DNA from: Bolinopsis microptera
Lineage: Eukaryota > Ctenophora > Tentaculata > Lobata > Bolinopsidae
Direction of reading: 5' to 3'
Length of the DNA: 64,000 nucleotides
NCBI RefSeq assembly: GCF_026151205.1
Contig: NC_087077.1
Span: forward strand, 5,976,483 to 6,040,482
Shown here: positions 35,901-42,347 of the stretch, piece after piece
Position numbering within the stretch: position 1 is the stretch's first letter
How the letters are laid out: each line of letters begins with the position of its first letter
Position numbers and translations under genes: made by a program
The notes under the pieces: model-generated
Databases searched by the model: none
Told to the model about the DNA's origin: nothing
Seen by the model: the letters and a program-made list of their open reading frames with translations, nothing else

Positions 35901-36906
35901 CAGTAATGCGAGTTACTAGTCTGTTTAAAAGATATTTTATATTGAGATAATGCACCATTACAGATCGCTATTGTATGATGTTTCTTATGAAGGGACCCTG
36001 TACGATGTGACACCGAAAGCAGGTTGCATTCCACCGTCTGGGTGCACAGAGATCAGCGTCCGACCACGTGTTTCTTCTTCACCCTTCTTATCAACACTTC
36101 TTGTCACTGCTGGAGGAATTGAGAAGACTCTAAAACTATCTTACACCCCTGCTCAGTCTGAAAATGTTCGATTGAAGTGTCCTTTAAGTACATCTGGTAA
36201 TACTGACAAACCTCTGTCAGTCCCAGCTAAGGTCAGTTTCCAAACAATCCCTATTAATACAAGCTGCTCTGCCTTGTTCGAGTTTAACAACACGCAGACT
36301 GAAGTTTTACAGTGGCGGCTCTCCTCCATTGCTCCAGCTTACCGCAAGGTGGACAGTTCGGACCCCATCAGAGTTCCATATTCTGCTTTCTGTGTAGACA
36401 TGGTGAGCGGAGTGACACCTGCAGGTTGTCGGGAGTGTATACCCATCACCTTCTATCCTAAACATACCGGACACTTCAGTCAGTGCTGGAATTTTGTTTG
36501 CTTTAAAGGCTCTATCAAGAGTCTAAAGCACAGCCAAAGAGTGATATTAGAGGGAAGTGCTACAGCATCTACAATACGCACAGTCGATAATCGTCCCAAA
36601 GATAAAGTCTTCATCAGAATAAAAATCCTCGAATTCTCCGCTGGCATCAATGGTTGTCAATCTCTCTCATTTAAAGTGGGTAACCCTCTGAAGGTAGCCA
36701 GTAAAGTGAGACTGTCCGTTCTTCTTCCTCCCTTTTATTTGAAGTATAAAGAAGTCCTTGTCGAGGCAGGACACTCTGCACGCATTCCTATCAAATACAA
36801 ACCCACTATTTTTGGTGAGTTTAAAGAATTTCTGAAGATCGATACTGACCATGGAGTCCTCACACTTGAACTTCAGGGAACTGTTACAAACCGTAAAAGT
36901 AAATAA
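14777..36906 (+). CDS. CEP192: CEP192/SPD-2-like centrosomal scaffold protein, at least 13 coding exons
   Basis: Joined exons: 14777-14904, 23658-23796, 23923-25633, 26293-26463, 26670-26770, 28955-29035, 30413-30525, 30637-30799, 31491-31819, 31937-32098, 34400-34562, 35671-35771, 35964-36906. Every junction has GT and AG and matching phase. The product is about 1,430 residues, shorter than the vertebrate protein of about 2,500. The acidic N-terminal half (SSEEELD, DEEDEELED-type runs) has no clear fold. The C-terminal half has repeated PapD/ASH-type beta domains ([60 protein letters not shown]), and its last 300 residues fit the CEP192 C-terminus closely. CEP192 builds pericentriolar material and recruits Aurora A and PLK kinases. 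Exon 3 carries two compensating frameshifts (see findings). A possible polyadenylation signal lies at 37064-37069. The start exon is tentative, and more 5' exons may exist. Confidence 0.88.
16234..19836 (-). CDS. LINE ORF2: tandem PHD-like fingers, APE endonuclease, reverse transcriptase (1200 aa)
   Basis: Residues 11-58 form a PHD finger (C11 C14 C27 C30 H35 C38 C55 C58). A second PHD-like cluster follows (C88 C91 C103/C104 C106 H111 C114 C121 C124). An APE-type endonuclease begins near residue 200 ([11 protein letters not shown] with the catalytic Asn, then an ET Glu, NIYRSP, GDTNID, IDHIF and SDHL). The reverse transcriptase follows ([19 protein letters not shown], motif [28 protein letters not shown]) with the long C-terminal region of CR1/L2-type elements. 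It nicks target DNA and copies the element RNA in place. All catalytic motifs are present. The PHD cluster is unusual in being at the front of ORF2; PHD fingers are known in CR1-like elements, mostly in ORF1. Confidence 0.95.
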   Translation of the reverse strand: MVVIRSSKNSCKACAKRLVSHKVSITCSICYTTYHPKCAHLTPSDITELTGEWSCYSCISEILPVGAVMPLSPSRPIQIQVSNKREKCHTCTKIGNIRQMTKCCYCDNLSHTRCSAGSTGCKECLRKIFPAYDVSIRQLHMINFSNTIRFNPFNRDHLSNQIGDHDDTDADLNPWETTSSLLNNCKYYTANAIKNTKEYELKVFSLNVRSLSGKIEEFRENIDQYTKYDVLCFNETNCNTECLPFQGEELELDGFYPPYVQTPARASNRGGGLVIYVNKKLCELSDINVKSALCCHDNPKIGEFLVAELTLKGHKNALICNIYRSPSGDLNGFLEQLKIFLRNLARHRNKNIILAGDTNIDLLDYGRIDSVTKYVDTLAEHGFAPVISRPTRVTDHSATIIDHIFVNNCHAVTKSGVISESISDHLATFVTIMVDQNRLSCKLQEDTSSRVINDDSIKKFENDISAVDWNLVNNYDSADEKFEAFEKKYSELYDRNFPMKAKKSKPGRRKNTKPWIQEWLRCACDRKNKFYEDFVTNPTTENDIRYKKMKKFVNKHVDKAKNKYYNAYFTKYSSDSRKQWQMVNNLLNRKKKGKIKINKINYNGSEITDSQQIANSFNDYFCNIAETLKRENGLVCSEGRTIVTETQDSKCQRSMNLEDSSASEIIEIVKGLKIKSTSDMSILPLKKVSNILAPVLSCLVSASLHQGKFPHKLKIAKVIPLHKGGSRAEVSNYRPISLLSCFSKIFEKIMQARLLDHLKTEKILFDSQYGFRAGHSCEHALLEAQNHIHRALEKKQVTALLLLDYSKAFDMVDSSILLRKLEHYGVRGLALSWFHSYLTDREQYVSVNNCKSSHLKLNYGVPQGSILGPILFIIYINDLPQISNLAKHIYFADDANLIISTDTFEQLNAMVNEILTLIIDWATNNGLKLNASKTKYMIFTNKKTEDIEIYMGGERLKQSDHERFLGVIIDTKLNWAHHIRHLATKVSRNAGILYKLKGSVPNKALKLIYNSFVQSHLYYCCTVWGTRSLNSVKRVFSAQKKGIRAADNQYHRYFYDKDLNSTPSHTKEIFNKLEVLALPNVIAKCILCLMHKVYSNTAPPNIIRMFTVSNLNAPRREPEFFAVPFNRLCNSDKSISYIGPKLYNKTVNIINKDIKYVTTCLQDKFLNSFKSTVSKHVLTAQALNPDDKDWNNSNFVLLEI
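20315..22102 (-). CDS. LINE ORF1: AlkB-like 2OG-Fe(II) oxygenase plus SGNH esterase-like domain (595 aa)
   Basis: Residues 1-205 are low-complexity with a probable coiled coil at about 141-175. Residues about 206-374 read as an AlkB dioxygenase: iron ligands H298-x-D300 (FHSDDE) and H354 (FWEHGILP), the [13 protein letters not shown] strand, and the closing RISLTFR (R366, R372) that binds 2-oxoglutarate in the family. Residues about 404-575 are SGNH/GDSL-like: [12 protein letters not shown] (S412), SSGINDLS (N457), and NGIHL with H551. The Asp of the usual DxxH is Asn548 here. Esterase domains are known in CR1-like ORF1; an AlkB domain is not something I can place as routine. It would remove alkyl groups from nucleic acid, perhaps the element's own RNA. 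It is separated from ORF2 by 478 bp. Confidence 0.85.
   Translation of the reverse strand: MWAGADKTALHSNLQHMNIQPTPNMDFISSDSGLPGSGAHTTTSTEHCLAPPTTPGMCVISTQTDITFGQWLPTLSPKLCLDLFEHVKDEHMAHEISYNNSLGIDLGIKSNTKVSKRKVLLKQKLENDCKNANFINSFTVDVAKIDSLMNHFSGLLEKAETTLEDYKTEVRRTTADCIGNSALPSAPAPQQLVISPPSAALPTPVCNLSVNFNDINWMDICKSMNFRRIASRSVQYFGATDYRYGSTVHHSRNYPQNSVIDHIFTNISNALDDPTFNKEQVTCLITKYENGKCHIPFHSDDENEVTGDIITLSLGASRDLVFRSKVGPVKQQIHKLDHGCVYVMTRESQNFWEHGILPQPETQDCRISLTFRRLSQNTPHRKKIPRIHEPIHKPTVTEQSQPKERLLFLTDSLLRDVPFDPPNVHCIKREMYQLSKILDHEQYISGSKIVIISSGINDLSRYDHHHHSLSCDFKRNIDYLIEKYPNTTFIFNSLVLTRFSWLNEEVKHFNSFIFELSNRVSKLWFFDSHHICTVLYQRREVIVDPGGNGIHLTVMSKREIARSLATCVKEFMGRSYLIRKHWPLRREYVSSLGRP
22262..23065. 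repeat. 255-bp tandem repeat, about three copies, inside the hAT-like element
   Basis: The GCTACCCTGTTCATTATTAG landmark recurs at 22534, 22789 and 23044, giving a 255-bp period. Units share ACACGAGCTCGGAAGCGGGA and GTACGTCTCGA. A related array lies at 33120-33690 in a second hAT-like element. Confidence 0.9.
23658..23796 (+). CDS. CEP192: CEP192-like exon 2
   Basis: Acceptor CTATTTCCAG, donor ATG|GTATGC. The exon begins with one base completing the previous codon and ends in phase 0. It contains [20 protein letters not shown]. Confidence 0.7.
23923..25633 (+). CDS. CEP192: CEP192-like exon 3, with two compensating frameshifts
   Basis: Begins after ACATTTTGCAG in phase 0 and ends GAAG|GTAATT in phase 1. 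The frame is open to a TAG at 24775, shifts by one for 24776 to about 25035, and returns to the original frame ([20 protein letters not shown]) to the end. The shifts map to an A run (24771-24774) and a C run (25035-25038). The middle part is acidic ([10 protein letters not shown]). The last part begins the beta-domain region. Confidence 0.72.
25634..26062. repeat. Intronic (TTAGTGGGG/A)n array, 9-bp unit, starting at the donor
   Basis: The intron starts GTAATTAGTGGGGTTAGTGG and continues as a 9-bp TTAGTGGGR array for about 430 bp with a few irregular units (GGATAAG). Open frames reading GISGVSG-type repeats here are artefacts of the 9-bp period. Confidence 0.95.
26293..26463 (+). CDS. CEP192: CEP192-like exon 4
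   Basis: Acceptor CACTTTACAG, donor CACAG|GTATAA. The phases (in 1, out 1) fit both neighbours. It encodes a beta-domain start, [20 protein letters not shown]. Confidence 0.85.
26670..26770 (+). CDS. CEP192: CEP192-like exon 5
   Basis: Acceptor CTCTGCAG, donor TGCCAG|GTGAGC at 26771. It encodes [20 protein letters not shown] and ends GEEATCQ in phase 0. Its last about 21 bp are part of the downstream tandem unit. Confidence 0.88.
26750..28785. repeat. 43-bp splice-donor minisatellite, 46 units plus one 33-bp unit
   Basis: Each unit is GTGAGCACTAGTGGGGTTAG followed by TGGGAGAGGAGGCTACCTGC and CAG. Donors run from 26771 to 28747 with a 43-bp period (one unit is 2 bp short), then 28780 after a 33-bp unit. 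The unit contains the last about 20 bp of exon 5. The final unit matches the exon further back (TTCCGGGAGAGGAGG) than the others do. Unique intron sequence (GTGAGCACTCTCC) follows. Confidence 0.97.
28955..29035 (+). CDS. CEP192: CEP192-like exon 6
   Basis: 27 codons, [20 protein letters not shown] then ADSVVYQ. Acceptor AAATTGTCAG, donor CCAG|GTATCA, phase 0 at both ends. It continues the beta domain begun in exon 5. Confidence 0.85.
29036..30412. other. CEP192 intron with remnants of a CAGTAAAACCCCGATTTACC-ended element
   Basis: Mostly AT-rich with no exon recognised. 30066-30236 holds ACAGTAACCCCGATTTACC, GCGGTAAATCGGG and related strings, which match 48988-49075 and, inverted, 40378-40405. 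These look like a pogo/Tigger-type inverted-end element. Confidence 0.55.
30413..30525 (+). CDS. CEP192: CEP192-like exon 7
   Basis: Starts after GGCAGACAG in phase 0 ([20 protein letters not shown]) and ends ATAAC before GTTTAC in phase 2. The acceptor choice was made by phase; CCAG and GCAG sites lie 8 and 4 bp upstream. Confidence 0.75.
30637..30799 (+). CDS. CEP192: CEP192-like exon 8
   Basis: Acceptor GATTTGCAG, donor AGTAAG|GTACAG. It encodes [20 protein letters not shown] and [11 protein letters not shown], the end of a beta domain. In phase 2, out phase 0. Confidence 0.85.
30820..31485. repeat. 69-bp intronic tandem repeat, about 9.5 units
   Basis: Units contain GATGTAACCTCAGGTGGTAA and CTAACTCCTGCAG. 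The period of 69 is a multiple of three with no stop, so the frame from exon 8 stays open through it ([10 protein letters not shown]...). At the next exon this frame disagrees with the conserved one, so the array is read as intron. Each unit carries a pyrimidine-rich, acceptor-like CTCCTGCAG. Confidence 0.93.
31491..31819 (+). CDS. CEP192: CEP192-like exon 9
   Basis: Acceptor CACAACAG, donor GACAG|GTATTT. It encodes [20 protein letters not shown] and [18 protein letters not shown], a clear ASH-type domain. In phase 0, out phase 2. Confidence 0.88.
31937..32098 (+). CDS. CEP192: CEP192-like exon 10
   Basis: Acceptor GCTTCAG, donor ATCAG|GTTAGC, phase 2 out. It encodes [18 protein letters not shown] and [12 protein letters not shown]. 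Confidence 0.82.
33120..33690. repeat. Tandem repeat related to the 255-bp unit at 22262-23065
   Basis: The landmark TGCTACCCTGATCATTCTG (or a close variant) recurs at 33142, 33373 and 33641. Units share GCGATCTCGGAAGGCA, GAGCTCGGAAGCGG and GAGGTACGTATCGAGA with the other array. Confidence 0.88.
34021..34105. repeat. Perfect 41-bp-arm hairpin, 3-nt loop
   Basis: 34021-34061 and 34065-34105 are exact reverse complements, with loop TTC. The stem tip is GGCGC/GCGCC. Confidence 0.98.
34400..34562 (+). CDS. CEP192: CEP192-like exon 11
   Basis: Acceptor ATATTATAG, donor GCCAAG|GTTAGG. It encodes a basic, Ser-rich linker ([20 protein letters not shown]), out phase 0. Confidence 0.75.
34670..35265. 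repeat. (GGGAGA)n hexanucleotide array
   Basis: A run of about 540 bp of GGGAGA, nearly pure, begins near 34720 after degenerate GTTAGGGACC/CTTAGGAGAGGGA units that start close to the exon 11 donor (34563). Minus-strand SPSPSP and LSLSLS frames are artefacts. Confidence 0.98.
35671..35771 (+). CDS. CEP192: CEP192-like exon 12
   Basis: Acceptor GTATTTTCAG, donor ACCAA|GTAAGA, in phase 0, out phase 2. It encodes [20 protein letters not shown], the start of a beta domain. Confidence 0.85.
35964..36906 (+). CDS. CEP192: CEP192-like terminal exon 13
   Basis: Acceptor CCATTACAG. 314 codons to the TAA at 36904. It holds three beta-domain segments ([55 protein letters not shown] then [20 protein letters not shown]), matching the order at the C-terminus of CEP192. 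Confidence 0.92.
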
Positions 36907-38777
36907 ATTTGACACTGAGCTATCGACATCGGGATGGTTCTCTTTAAATATTATAATATCTTGTATTACTAAAATATTATGATGCTGAACTAATATTTGA
37001 ACACTGAGGCTAATTGCGCTGTGCACTTACGTTCAAGTAATGTTTAATAATGGTAGTAGTAACAATAAAGCAATAATGGTGTGAAGTGCTCGATGAAAAG
37101 TTGGCCAAATTCTGACGCGAAAGCACACAGCGTTTTAGGTAGAAATTATAACAAAATAATTTTATTGAATATTTTGAAATTTGTACGAAGTTTACATAAC
37201 TTAGTTGTGTTATTATATATTTGTTGTTATATACGTAATAAGTATCGCATGTGTGAATATCACTAAGCATAGCCAGTTCTATGTACATTTTATATTATGT
37301 TCTGGCAGGGAATGTTTTTAACGCACTTTTAATCTGCATTTTTATGTGACGGAATGATTTTATACTTTATAGTTATAGCAACCACAATATTTAATTATTA
37401 TCCAGGGTGTCCCAACAAATAACAACCAAGTTTTTGTTAATCACCTCAGATTTAATCTAACGACTAATACACTACTAACAACAGTACACTACTAACAGCA
37501 GTACACTACTAACAGCAGTACACTACTAACAGCAGTACACTACTAACAGCAGTACACTACTAACAGCAGAACACTACTAACAGCAGTACATAAAAATGAG
37601 AGATATCAGTAAATTTGTAAAATAGCGTCACAAGGCTGTCACACCACAGAATAAACTTTAAGTCTGATTTTTTTTCGGACTCCGGAGGTTACACGCTATA
37701 GCCTCTGTAAATTATAAATGGCGTTCTTAAACCGTTAAAAAAATTTAATCTCTTGGTTGCTTATTTTGGACACACTGTATTTGTGTATTTATGAAGCATT
37801 TTTACCATATTATTTGAGATTTATATATTGTTTAACATAGTAGTATAGTATTTAATGGCTCCACTACCTACTTATATAATAATATGTTGTAATTAATAAG
37901 ATGTGCTATAGTTTTAAATTACACTCGTGTCCAAATATATCGTGGTGTTTCCTTGCAAGGGGGGGGGGGGGGGGGGGGGGGGGGGGTCGTAGATTCCTCT
38001 ACAGGGTCATCGAATAGTTCGACCGCCCTTGTTTTACAATACACTATATTGTAGATGTTCTGAAGGAGTAACCTAAGAATTAAGATTCATGATCTTTTGG
38101 CACAGGCACCCCTCCTCATTTAACCCTCAATCAAGTTTCCTATCATTCGGCTGAAGTGATCGCGAATTTGGTACTAAACGTTTTGCCTTTCCAAGCTAAA
38201 AACCATCATGTACCTAAAAATATTTCCGAAATTTATTAGTTTTCATGTTGCATATAGCATGTAGCATGTATGTTTCTTCCAGTGTTCATGTTACCCTGAT
38301 CATTATGAGCCGAATTTTTTTTTCAATAACGACAACGTTGTAAATATTAATTTTGGATTCCCTAAACGATATTTTTTACCGCATCAAAAATATCAATCAC
38401 AACCAAAGTTATGAATAGTCATACCGTGAGCGTAAATGTGAGCTAGTCATGACGTAACATAAAGCATGAAAACGCGCATTGACAATCGGTGCTTGCTCAC
38501 TCACATGCAATTTTTTGAGGTTGCTACGCAACGTCGCAGTTTACCTTCGATAAAATAACAAGGTTTCAACTCCATTTGCGAGCTGAAATTGGTCAGAACA
38601 AAGGGTCGGTTTTTGGTCAATTTTCAGTGTTTTTTGTCCCCGTTGCCGGGGAGATTTCGTCAAGTTTAAAATTTAATATAGAAATATATTCAGCTTATAG
38701 AGTATTAGGAATATTTATTTAAATGAGTGAAATTATGCCTAATTTATTCCATTGTTTTACATAACAATTTTGCAGGG
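36907..38777. other. Intergenic region with a 17-bp array, a G-run and repeat fragments
   Basis: 37468-37590 is a CAGTACACTACTAACAG-type 17-bp array of about seven units. 37961-37986 is an uninterrupted G-run followed by TCGTAGATTCC. 38280-38325 carries the ACCCTGATCATTATGAGCCG string found in both hAT-like elements. A likely 5' untranslated exon boundary (ATTTTGCAG) lies just before the ARSG start. Confidence 0.75.
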
Positions 38778-40268
38778 ATGTTTCTATCAGGGATCACCCT
38801 CTTTACTATTCATCTCCTTTGCGGTGTCAGCTCCTCTCCCAGACCCAATATTGTGTTGATAATGGCAGATGATCTAGGTTGGGGGGACGTGGCCCCAAAC
38901 AACCCTGACATTAACTACACACCCAACATAGCTAAGCTTGCATCACAAGGAGTACGCTACACAGACTACCACAGTGCTGCTTCAGTCTGCACTCCCTCTC
39001 GAGCAGGACTACTGACCGGCAGGTTGGGGCAGAGGACTGGGGTCATACATAACTTCGGTGTTTACGCGAAAGGGGGCTTGCCACTTAGTGAGCACACTAT
39101 GGCAGATTATTTGAAAAGTGTGGGTTACAAAACTGGGATAATCGGAAAGTGGCACTTAGGTCACACTCACAAATACCACCCCCTGTCTCGAGGCTTTGAT
39201 TACTATTTTGGGCTCCCTTACTCAAACGATATGGGGTGCCTCAACAAATCATCTCCCGTCTACAACATCAAAGTGGATCCATATTGTGGAGCCAACATAA
39301 GGAACCTTTCTCTGCCACTTTTTGAAAATAGGGATATTATTGAGCAACCTGTAGATTTGATAACTCTAACTGAACGATATGCTAAGAAAGCTCTGCAGTT
39401 CATTAGTACCTCTTTAGAAGAAAAGAAACCCTTTTTTCTTTACATTCCAATGACCCACGTGCATGTTCCTTTATACTTTGCTAAACAGGAAACTGGAAAT
39501 CACTTTATCGACACCGTTATTGAAATGGACCAGTATGTAGGTAAGCTGATCAATTTTTTAAAGCAAAACCAACTCGAAAAGAACACAATCGTCATTTTTA
39601 CTTCAGACAACGGACCTTGTGAATTCAAATGTGACCTTGCAGGAACTTCAAAACCTTATTTGGGAGAGTGGCAGAAAACGAAGGGAGAGGGTGGATCGTC
39701 CAGTAAGATGACCACATGGGAAGGAGGTCACAGGGTCCCATTCGTGGTATCTTGGCCCGGAGTCATACCTAAGGGGCAGGTCAGCGGGGATTTGGTGAGC
39801 GCCTATGATATTCTCCCTACGTTGGCTCAGATATCAAACTTTTCCCTGCCAAATGACCGAGTGTTCGATGGGATTCCTTTGCCATTTGTTGTTCCACATG
39901 AAGATACCCGCACTCTCTTCCACCCGGATGTAGACCTCCTGGAGCTCTGGTCAGTTAGATACGGCAAGTACAAGATTTACTACGCTACTTACCCTGATCA
40001 CGACTGTGAGAATAACTTCGGGACAGGGTTCCTGTACCACAACCCAGCTCTGGTGTTTGACCTGGACAATGACAGCAGCGAGAGCTCTCCGCTCAGTCTA
40101 CAAGAGGTCCCGGCAGGTCTTTATCACAAGATAGAGTCTTTAAAGAAGAGAATGAGAGACAGTATTTACACCAGTTTTAGGTCCACAGTGAACTGGAAAA
40201 CCGATGAGGATGTGGCAGCTTGTTGTAACAAACATAACAAGTACTGCGCCTGTTCAGTGGTCCATTAG
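38778..40268 (+). CDS. ARSG: Arylsulfatase G-like sulfatase, single coding exon (496 aa)
   Basis: The ATG at 38778 is chosen because it follows an acceptor (TTTTGCAGGG) and opens a signal peptide (MFLSGITLFTIHLLCGVSSS). Metal-binding D31-D32 (MADDLGWGD) are followed by CTPSRAGLLTGR, with C71 the residue normally converted to formylglycine. Then come K124 and H126 (GKWHLG), H227 and H229 (MTHVHVP), and D277-N278 (SDNGP). The AGTSKPYLGEWQ, MTTWEGGHRVPF and terminal CC...C.C patterns fit arylsulfatase G better than A or GALNS. ARSG is a lysosomal enzyme acting on 3-O-sulfated glucosamine in heparan sulfate. All catalytic residues are present. The coding part has no intron, unlike CEP192 and TMEM104. 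A possible AATAAA lies at 40618. A longer start at 38727 would cross the acceptor and is unlikely. Confidence 0.92.
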   Translation: MFLSGITLFTIHLLCGVSSSPRPNIVLIMADDLGWGDVAPNNPDINYTPNIAKLASQGVRYTDYHSAASVCTPSRAGLLTGRLGQRTGVIHNFGVYAKGGLPLSEHTMADYLKSVGYKTGIIGKWHLGHTHKYHPLSRGFDYYFGLPYSNDMGCLNKSSPVYNIKVDPYCGANIRNLSLPLFENRDIIEQPVDLITLTERYAKKALQFISTSLEEKKPFFLYIPMTHVHVPLYFAKQETGNHFIDTVIEMDQYVGKLINFLKQNQLEKNTIVIFTSDNGPCEFKCDLAGTSKPYLGEWQKTKGEGGSSSKMTTWEGGHRVPFVVSWPGVIPKGQVSGDLVSAYDILPTLAQISNFSLPNDRVFDGIPLPFVVPHEDTRTLFHPDVDLLELWSVRYGKYKIYYATYPDHDCENNFGTGFLYHNPALVFDLDNDSSESSPLSLQEVPAGLYHKIESLKKRMRDSIYTSFRSTVNWKTDEDVAACCNKHNKYCACSVVH

Positions 40269-41416
40269 TGGAGACTGGAGGTACATTACGTTGTAATGTT
40301 ACAAACAGTACTTCACTATCTTATGAAGGCTTTGTTTCTCGAAGTTACATTTACTGTGGCTGTTTTCTTTCTCACAAACTCCACGGTAAATCAGGGTTTT
40401 ACTGTATATTGGGTATATTGTATAATATCGGTGATGCTTGCACCTGGAATTATAGATGATAGGTGATCTAAGCTATCTGAAATTGGGTTAAATCTTTTTA
40501 TTATTGTAATTATGATTTTTTGCGATTTTCTTACAAGTCTTGATTTTATTAATATTTTCATATTTATTTATAAATAATTGACTTTTAAAAACAAAATTAA
40601 AGAGGCGTTTATTTCTTAATAAATGCAGAGAAACTAGCGGGCTGCGATGAATGGTGACGTGCCACCTGGCCACCATGGCAACATTAACTGTATTGGCTCT
40701 GTTACATCGCTTCCTGTTAAACGTAATATAAAGCTCTGGAACATAAAAAGGGTTCGAATTAAAGGTATTTATAAATTTCACAACTCTCGCCGTAATTCTT
40801 ACAGAATTCAACAAAATCCGAAAATGGGGAAACTAATTACAACACTACAAATCTATTATATTTATTGAGGACGTTACAGAAGGAATTAATTTAATGTAGT
40901 TTGAGGGGTCCTAAGTCTCCTCACGTCCAAAAATGGCGTTTCTCTTGTCGCTAATATAAAATAATAATAAAAACATTTGAATACAACTACAATTACTAAT
41001 AAAAAACAGCAAGCCCCAAAAAAGTGCAACGAAGCACAAAGTACAATTAATCACAAACAATGAAGTATGCGACTGGACAGAGATAAGAAGCCCAATATAC
41101 ACTACTTTACTACATATGTAGTGACTTCATGTATACATGAAGTCACAAACTGTGAAATTGTGCCAGCGTTTGAGAGTACATGCTGGTTGATTATTAAATA
41201 AATGTTTAAAATATTTATACAATCTGACCTTCTTTTCAAAATTCTAAAATCAGTCACAACAAGTGAAGAGGATTTGTATATATCCTATCACTAATTACCT
41301 GTCTGTAAATCACACCTCGGTCCTCGAAACATAACATAAATAATATTAAGGAGGAATCTTCATTTTAAGTTTGTCTCGATACGAACAAATAAATCAAATA
41401 AATTAGTACTGACACT
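40269..41416. other. ARSG 3' region and intergenic repeats
   Basis: 40378-40405 is an inverted CAGTAAAACCCTGATTTACC end. 40625-40740 matches 62065-62165 (GCCACC, CCATGGCAA, CATCG, TTCCTGTTAA blocks). 41121-41146 is a perfect 26-bp palindrome centred on GTATAC. 41147-41187 matches 62910-62952. No gene was seen. Confidence 0.6.
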
Positions 41417-41420
41417 ACTT

Positions 41421-41588
41421 AAGGCATCATGTAGCCGGTGGGCCCGACATGATACAACATATCTCGACACGTCGGGGTTTGTCGGGGTCTGTCGGGATAT
41501 GTCGGGGTTTGTCGGGGTTTGTCAGGGTTTGTCGGGGTGTGTCGGGGTTTGTCGGGGTTTGTCGAGCCTGGAGGCTACATAATGCCTT
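41421..41588. mobile_element. Miniature element with a 10-bp GTCGGGGTTT array as its core
   Basis: Inverted ends AAGGCATCATGTAGCC (41421-41436) and its near-exact complement (41573-41588) are flanked by ACTT on both sides (41417-41420 and 41589-41592). The interior, about 41464-41565, is roughly ten units of GTCGGGGTTT. Confidence 0.75.
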
Positions 41589-42347
41589 ACTTAGTTGCCA
41601 GTTGTTTCTTGTAATTATGTAAGTCAGATTTAAAAAATAGTCCCAAAAATAGGAAACTTATTCTTTTAAACTGGTTCAATAAAACCTTTCTTGAATAACT
41701 TCTAAGCTTCTTATTCTAAACAATATTAACATCACCAGTAATTATATGCCTACACTCGGCCTCGGTATAATAAAATTACTATCAAAGTTATAAAAATAAT
41801 AAACATTAGAGATAGGCTCATTACTTAAAAAGTGAATTTTAATTAATAATTTCAGAACAAATTGATGTTTGTTAATTTTTTAATTGATTATTGTTTTATG
41901 TATATTCTGAAAAGGTTTTTTATTTAGATGTTATCATGGAGCTTACTACTACATTTTACTCAGTTATTAAACTACCAAGTGTTTTGATGTGAAACTTAAT
42001 TCATTGTGTTTAAAAATTTAATTTGATCAATTTCAAGATCTGGTATATTATTATTTATTATGAAATAAACATTTGTGTAAGTAGATAAATAAATTCTAGT
42101 ATTTATAACACGCTTCGACTGAGAGAAAAACCCCAAAAAGATAATATATATTTTATCAAGATTATAATATTCAGTATTCATTCGATAATATATTTAGATG
42201 ATCAATTTTGTTTGGCATCAAATAAATTCACCTTGTTTTTCAGGATGAGTCCAGCAATAGCTACTGAATGATGAACTAAGATAATGGAAACGATTCAAAT
42301 TTAGCTGTTCAGTTCAGCTCACCATTTATTTTCTTGATGGAGGATTG

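Noticed and set aside
38727-38777. Upstream start for the sulfatase
   Set aside because: The added 17 codons cross a clear acceptor (TTTTGCAG) and place the signal peptide away from the N-terminus.
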